Below, piece by piece: positions 13,026-16,403 of a stretch of DNA of 16,403 bases (position 1 is the stretch's first letter; every line of letters starts with the position of its first letter). The stretch covers positions 1-16,403 of the forward strand of contig BAXV01000077.1 of the NCBI GenBank assembly GCA_001310715.1, written 5' to 3'. Below the pieces are notes generated by a model. That model ran no database searches and had not been told where the DNA came from. It saw only the letters and a list, made by a program, of their open reading frames with translations. The position numbers were made by a program, and so were the translations under genes. This DNA comes from Pseudovibrio sp. JCM 19062. Its GTDB lineage: Bacteria > Pseudomonadota > Alphaproteobacteria > Rhizobiales > Stappiaceae.

Positions 13026-13217
13026 AGCTCGCCTATTCTGGAAGCACAGCCACCAGATTGTGTCTTGTCTGAGGATGATTGCACCTCCCGCACCTTAAGT
13101 CCCTTTCAGCTACTTGGGAACTCTCCAATGCTATGGTACACACCGCGCAGAGAAACGGCTTCCCGCCGTAATTACCCCAAACTATTCGAAGTAACTTGAA
13201 ACTTTTCCGGACGAGCT

Positions 13218-14641
13218 ATGACTAAACCTGTCGTCACGCGCTTTGCGCCTTCTCCTACCGGCTACCTGCATATTGGTGGCGCCCGCACAGCCCTGTTTAA
13301 CTGGCTGCTGGCAAAACACAGCGGCGGTAAAATGCTGCTGCGTATTGAAGACACCGATCGGGCACGCTCCACCGAGGAAGCCGTAGACGCGCTGCTCGAT
13401 GGCCTGTCATGGCTGGGTTTGGACTGGGACGGCGAGCCGATCTCTCAGTATGGCCGCGTTGATCGCCACCGTGAAGTGGCTGAGCAGATGATCAAGGATG
13501 GCACTGCTTACTATTGTTACAGCACACCGGAAGAAGTGAACGAAATGCGCGAAAAGGCCCGCGCAGAAGGTCGCCCGCCGCGCTATGACGGTACTTGGCG
13601 TGACCGTGACGCCTCCCAAGCACCGGAAGGTGTTTCTCCGGTGATCCGCCTGAAGGCTCCGCTGGAAGGTGACACCATCGTGGAAGATCAGGTTCAGGCA
13701 CTGTCAAGTTCGCCAATAAGGATCTGGATGATCTGGTTCTGGTGCGCTCTGACGGCAACCCAACTTACATGCTGGCTGTTGTAGTAGATGACCACGATAT
13801 GGGTATCACCCACATTGTGCGCGGTGACGACCACCTGACCAACGCTGCACGTCAGACCCTGATCTACAAGGCACTGAACTGGGACGTCCCGGTTATGGCG
13901 CACATTCCGCTCATCTACGGTCCGGACGGGGCAAAACTCTCCAAGCGCCACGGTGCAATTGGTGCAGAAGCTTACCGCGCCATGGGTTACCTGCCATCCG
14001 CCATGCGCAACTATCTCGCCCGCCTTGGCTGGGCCCATGGTGATGATGAAATCTTCTCCACCGAGCAGATGATCGAATGGTTCGGTCTGGATGCTATCGG
14101 CAAGTCCCCCTCCCGCTTTGACTTCAAGAAGCTGGAGAACCTGAACGCCCATTACATGCGCTCAGAGGACGATGAAGAACTGCTCGGTCACTTCCTCACC
14201 TACCTGACAGATATTGAAGGTGGTGCAGACGTGATGGCGTGGCTGGCTGGCGACGGCAATCAGGACAAATTCATGGTGGCTCTTCCAGGCCTCAAAGAGC
14301 GCGCGAAGACACTTGTTGAGCTGCAGGAATCTGCACGCTATCTCTGGGTGCAGCGTCCTTTGGATCTGGATGAAAAAGCCCAGAAGATCCTGAGCGATGA
14401 TGCGCGCGCCGTTCTTGGCAAAGTACTGTCGGCACTGGAAAACCTCGACCAATGGACAGTGGATAGCACTGAAGCTTCCGTAAAGGCTGTTGCAGAGGCG
14501 CAAGAGCTGAAACTCGGCAAAGTTGCCCAGCCATTGCGCGCTGCACTCACAGGCCGCGGGACATCCCCAGGCATCTTTGATGTACTTGCCGTATTGGGAA
14601 AAGACGAATCTTGCGCACGTATCCGCGATTTTGCGGCATAA
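13218..14641 (+). CDS. gltX: glutamyl-tRNA synthetase, one frameshift
   Basis: This class I synthetase charges tRNA-Glu (and sometimes tRNA-Gln) with glutamate. The ATG at 13218 follows GGACGAG and gives [21 protein letters not shown], which contains the ATP-binding HIGH-type motif. [11 protein letters not shown], the [28 protein letters not shown] stretch (seen here in two parts) and the [13 protein letters not shown]-type motif follow, then the C-terminal anticodon-binding helical domain ending [13 protein letters not shown]. The frame breaks at GG 13697-13698; GGG would read [17 protein letters not shown]. Corrected length is 474 residues, normal. Alphaproteobacteria often carry two gltX copies; this is the one beside gltA. 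It is divergent from comEC with a gap of about 190 bases. Confidence 0.95.
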
Positions 14642-14660
14642 TTCACTGAATTATAGCAAA

Positions 14661-14699
14661 AACTACCGCTGCAAATGCCAGCGCATCGTAGCGGTAGTT
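14661..14699 (+). other. 10-bp inverted repeat downstream of gltX
   Basis: AACTACCGCT at 14661-14670 is matched exactly by AGCGGTAGTT at 14690-14699, and a smaller ATGC/GCAT stem fits inside. It starts 20 bases after the gltX stop, a terminator-like place, but no T-run follows. The remainder of the gltX-gltA gap (14700-14872) probably holds the gltA promoter, which I cannot pinpoint. Confidence 0.4.
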
Positions 14700-14872
14700 A
14701 CACTTATAACTAAAAGCGGTGGTTGCGGACGCTTGCCCCATCGCGGCAAATGATATAGGCAGTGCTTCGACAACACTCTCTTCCGGGCGGAAACGTCAGA
14801 TCATGCGATGTATTCAGTTGTACACAAATGAAGCAGGTCGTATGAGGAGATACAAAATGGGGGTTGCCTGAT

Positions 14873-16163
14873 ATGAGCGACAAAACAGCGAAACTGACTA
14901 TTGGAGATGACAGCTGGGATTTTAATATCCGATCTGGCTCCATTGGCCTGATGTCATGGACATCGGATCGCTTTACAAAGAAACCGACCACTTCACTCTG
15001 GACCCGGGTTTCACTTCAACCGCCTCATGCGAATCCAAGATTACATACATCGACGGTGATGCAGGTACTCTGCTTTACCGTGGTTACCCGATTGAACAAC
15101 TTGCCGAACATGGCGACTTTTTGGAAAGTTGCTACCTGCTGCTGTATGGCGAACTGCCAACACGCGCAGAAAAGGACGACTTTGTTCATCGTGTAACCTA
15201 CCACACCATGATCCACGATCAGATGAGCTCCTTCTTTAAAGGTTTCCGCCGTGACGCCCACCCGATGGCAGTTATGACCGGTACCGTAGGAGCAATGTCT
15301 GCATTCTACCATGACAGCACCGACATCGCCGATCCGCACCAACGCATGGTTGCGTCCCTGCGCATGATCGCAAAGATGCCAACCATCGCTGCCATGACTT
15401 TCAAATACCACACTGGCCAGCCATTCGTTTACCCAAGAAACGATCTGGACTACGCATCCAACTTCCTGCACATGTGTTTCTCTGTGCCATGTGAGGAATA
15501 CAAGGTGAACCCGGTTCTGGCCCGCGCCATGGACCGTATCTTCATCCTGCACGCAGACCACGAGCAGAATGCGTCCACCTCTACCGTGCGTCTTGCTGGT
15601 TCTTCAGGTGCAAACCCGTTCGCATGTATTGCAGCTGGTATTGCCTGTCTGTGGGGTCCATCCCACGGTGGGGCAAACGAAGCAGCTTTGAACATGCTCT
15701 CCGAAATCGGTTCTGTTGACCGTATTCCCGAGTATGTTCACGTGCGAAAGACAAGAATGATCCGTTCCGTCTCATGGGCTTCGGTCACCGCGTCTACAAA
15801 AACTATGACCCACGCGCGCGCATCATGCAGAAAACCTGCCATGAAGTGCTTGCTGAGCTGGGCCATCAGGATGATCCGCTTCTCGAAGTGGCAATGGAAC
15901 TGGAAAAGATCGCTCTTAACGATCCATACTTCGTTGAGAAGAAGCTTTACCCGAACATTGACTTCTACTCCGGTATCACTCTGCGTGCTCTGGGCTTCCC
16001 AACAACCATGTTCACCGTGCTCTTCGCGCTGGCTCGTACAGTCGGCTGGATCGCACAGTGGAAGGAAATGATTGAAGACCCAACCCAGCGCATCGGTCGT
16101 CCGCGCCAGCTTTACACTGGTCACGCTGGCCGTGAATACCAGCCAATCGACCAGCGTCGCTAA
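14873..16163 (+). CDS. gltA: citrate synthase (type II), two frameshifts
   Basis: Citrate synthase condenses oxaloacetate and acetyl-CoA, the entry reaction of the TCA cycle. The start at 14873 gives [20 protein letters not shown], the extra N-terminal beta-domain typical of the hexameric, NADH-sensitive type II enzymes of Gram-negative bacteria. The active site is visible: [19 protein letters not shown], His in [11 protein letters not shown], His in [14 protein letters not shown], and Asp in YPNIDFYSG. The frame breaks at CC 14947-14948 (CCC gives [16 protein letters not shown]) and at C 15741 (CC gives [19 protein letters not shown]). Corrected length is 430 residues, normal. It ends at TAA 16161-16163, followed by a terminator, so it is probably a single-gene transcript. 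Confidence 0.96.
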
Positions 16164-16204
16164 ATATTGCGAAGCTACCGAAGCTGATCAAAAGATACAC
16201 AAGG

Positions 16205-16237
16205 AAAAAGGAGGCATTTAGCCTCCTTTTTTATTTA
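16205..16237 (+). terminator. rho-independent terminator after gltA
   Basis: AAAAAGGAGGC (16205-16215) pairs with GCCTCCTTTTT (16221-16231) around an ATTTA loop, and the T-run continues. It lies about 40 bases after the gltA stop. Confidence 0.9.
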
Positions 16238-16355
16238 AAAACATCGGTCTATGGCAAGCAGTCGCAAACCTTAAGCCTGTTAGCCCTGTTCATGTCCGAG
16301 CACATCCCTATCCTTTAAGTCAGACCAAATTTCCAACTGCAGGAAAGGATGTTTT

Positions 16356-16403
16356 ATGCGCGCGCGCGCTCTACCGTTCATTGCAATCTTTGCTGTCTTC
16401 TCT
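16356..16403 (+). CDS. start of an unidentified protein with a signal-peptide-like N-terminus (cut by the right edge)
   Basis: An ATG at 16356 follows a good ribosome site (AGGAAAGG, seven bases upstream) and opens MRARALPFIAIFAVFS: two Arg and then a hydrophobic run, as in an export signal or membrane anchor. Only 16 codons are visible, so the function cannot be told. It has its own upstream region after the gltA terminator. Confidence 0.45.
   Translation, partial: MRARALPFIAIFAVFS

Noticed and set aside
14842..14871. Nine-codon ATG-to-TGA frame just before gltA, a possible leader peptide
   Set aside because: Too short to support, no terminator/antiterminator pair follows, and citrate synthase is not known for such control.

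Overview
This window looks like a chromosomal housekeeping region of an alphaproteobacterium. The evidence is the protein sequences (LexA with a GAAC-N7-GAAC operator, CTP synthase, SecG, MoaC/MoeA, type II citrate synthase) and the gene order tpiA/secG/pyrG - ppiD-trpD-trpC-moaC-moeA-lexA - comEC - gltX - gltA, which is familiar from Rhizobiales and relatives. A marine Stappiaceae-like organism (for example near Pseudovibrio) is a guess from protein flavour and moderate GC, not something the sequence proves.

Layout: positions 1-3799 hold a minus-strand group, transcribed in the order tpiA, secG, pyrG and a VOC/glyoxalase-like gene cut by the left edge. From 4046 a plus-strand series follows: ppiD-type periplasmic folding factor (ended by a strong terminator at 5949-5987), trpD-trpC (tryptophan synthesis), moaC-moeA (molybdenum cofactor, ATGA overlap) and lexA (SOS repressor, with two SOS boxes upstream). 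comEC (DNA-uptake channel) lies on the minus strand, convergent with lexA and divergent from gltX. gltX and gltA follow on the plus strand; gltA ends at a clear terminator, and the first 16 codons of another gene run off the right edge.

The most striking property is technical. Every gene from ppiD rightward (ppiD, trpD, trpC, moaC, moeA, lexA, comEC, gltX, gltA) is interrupted by one or more single-base frameshifts, about 23 sites in 12 kb, while the four genes in the first 4 kb are clean. With one exception (a two-base loss in moeA) each can be explained by one homopolymer run having the wrong length: C, G or T/A runs of 1-3 that should be one longer, or A/T runs of 7-8 that should be shorter. 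In each case the corrected frame gives a family-typical protein. This is best read as sequencing or consensus error, and I annotate each gene over its full inferred span. I found no CRISPR array, insertion sequence, tRNA, rRNA or prophage, and nothing that I can defend as an undescribed system.
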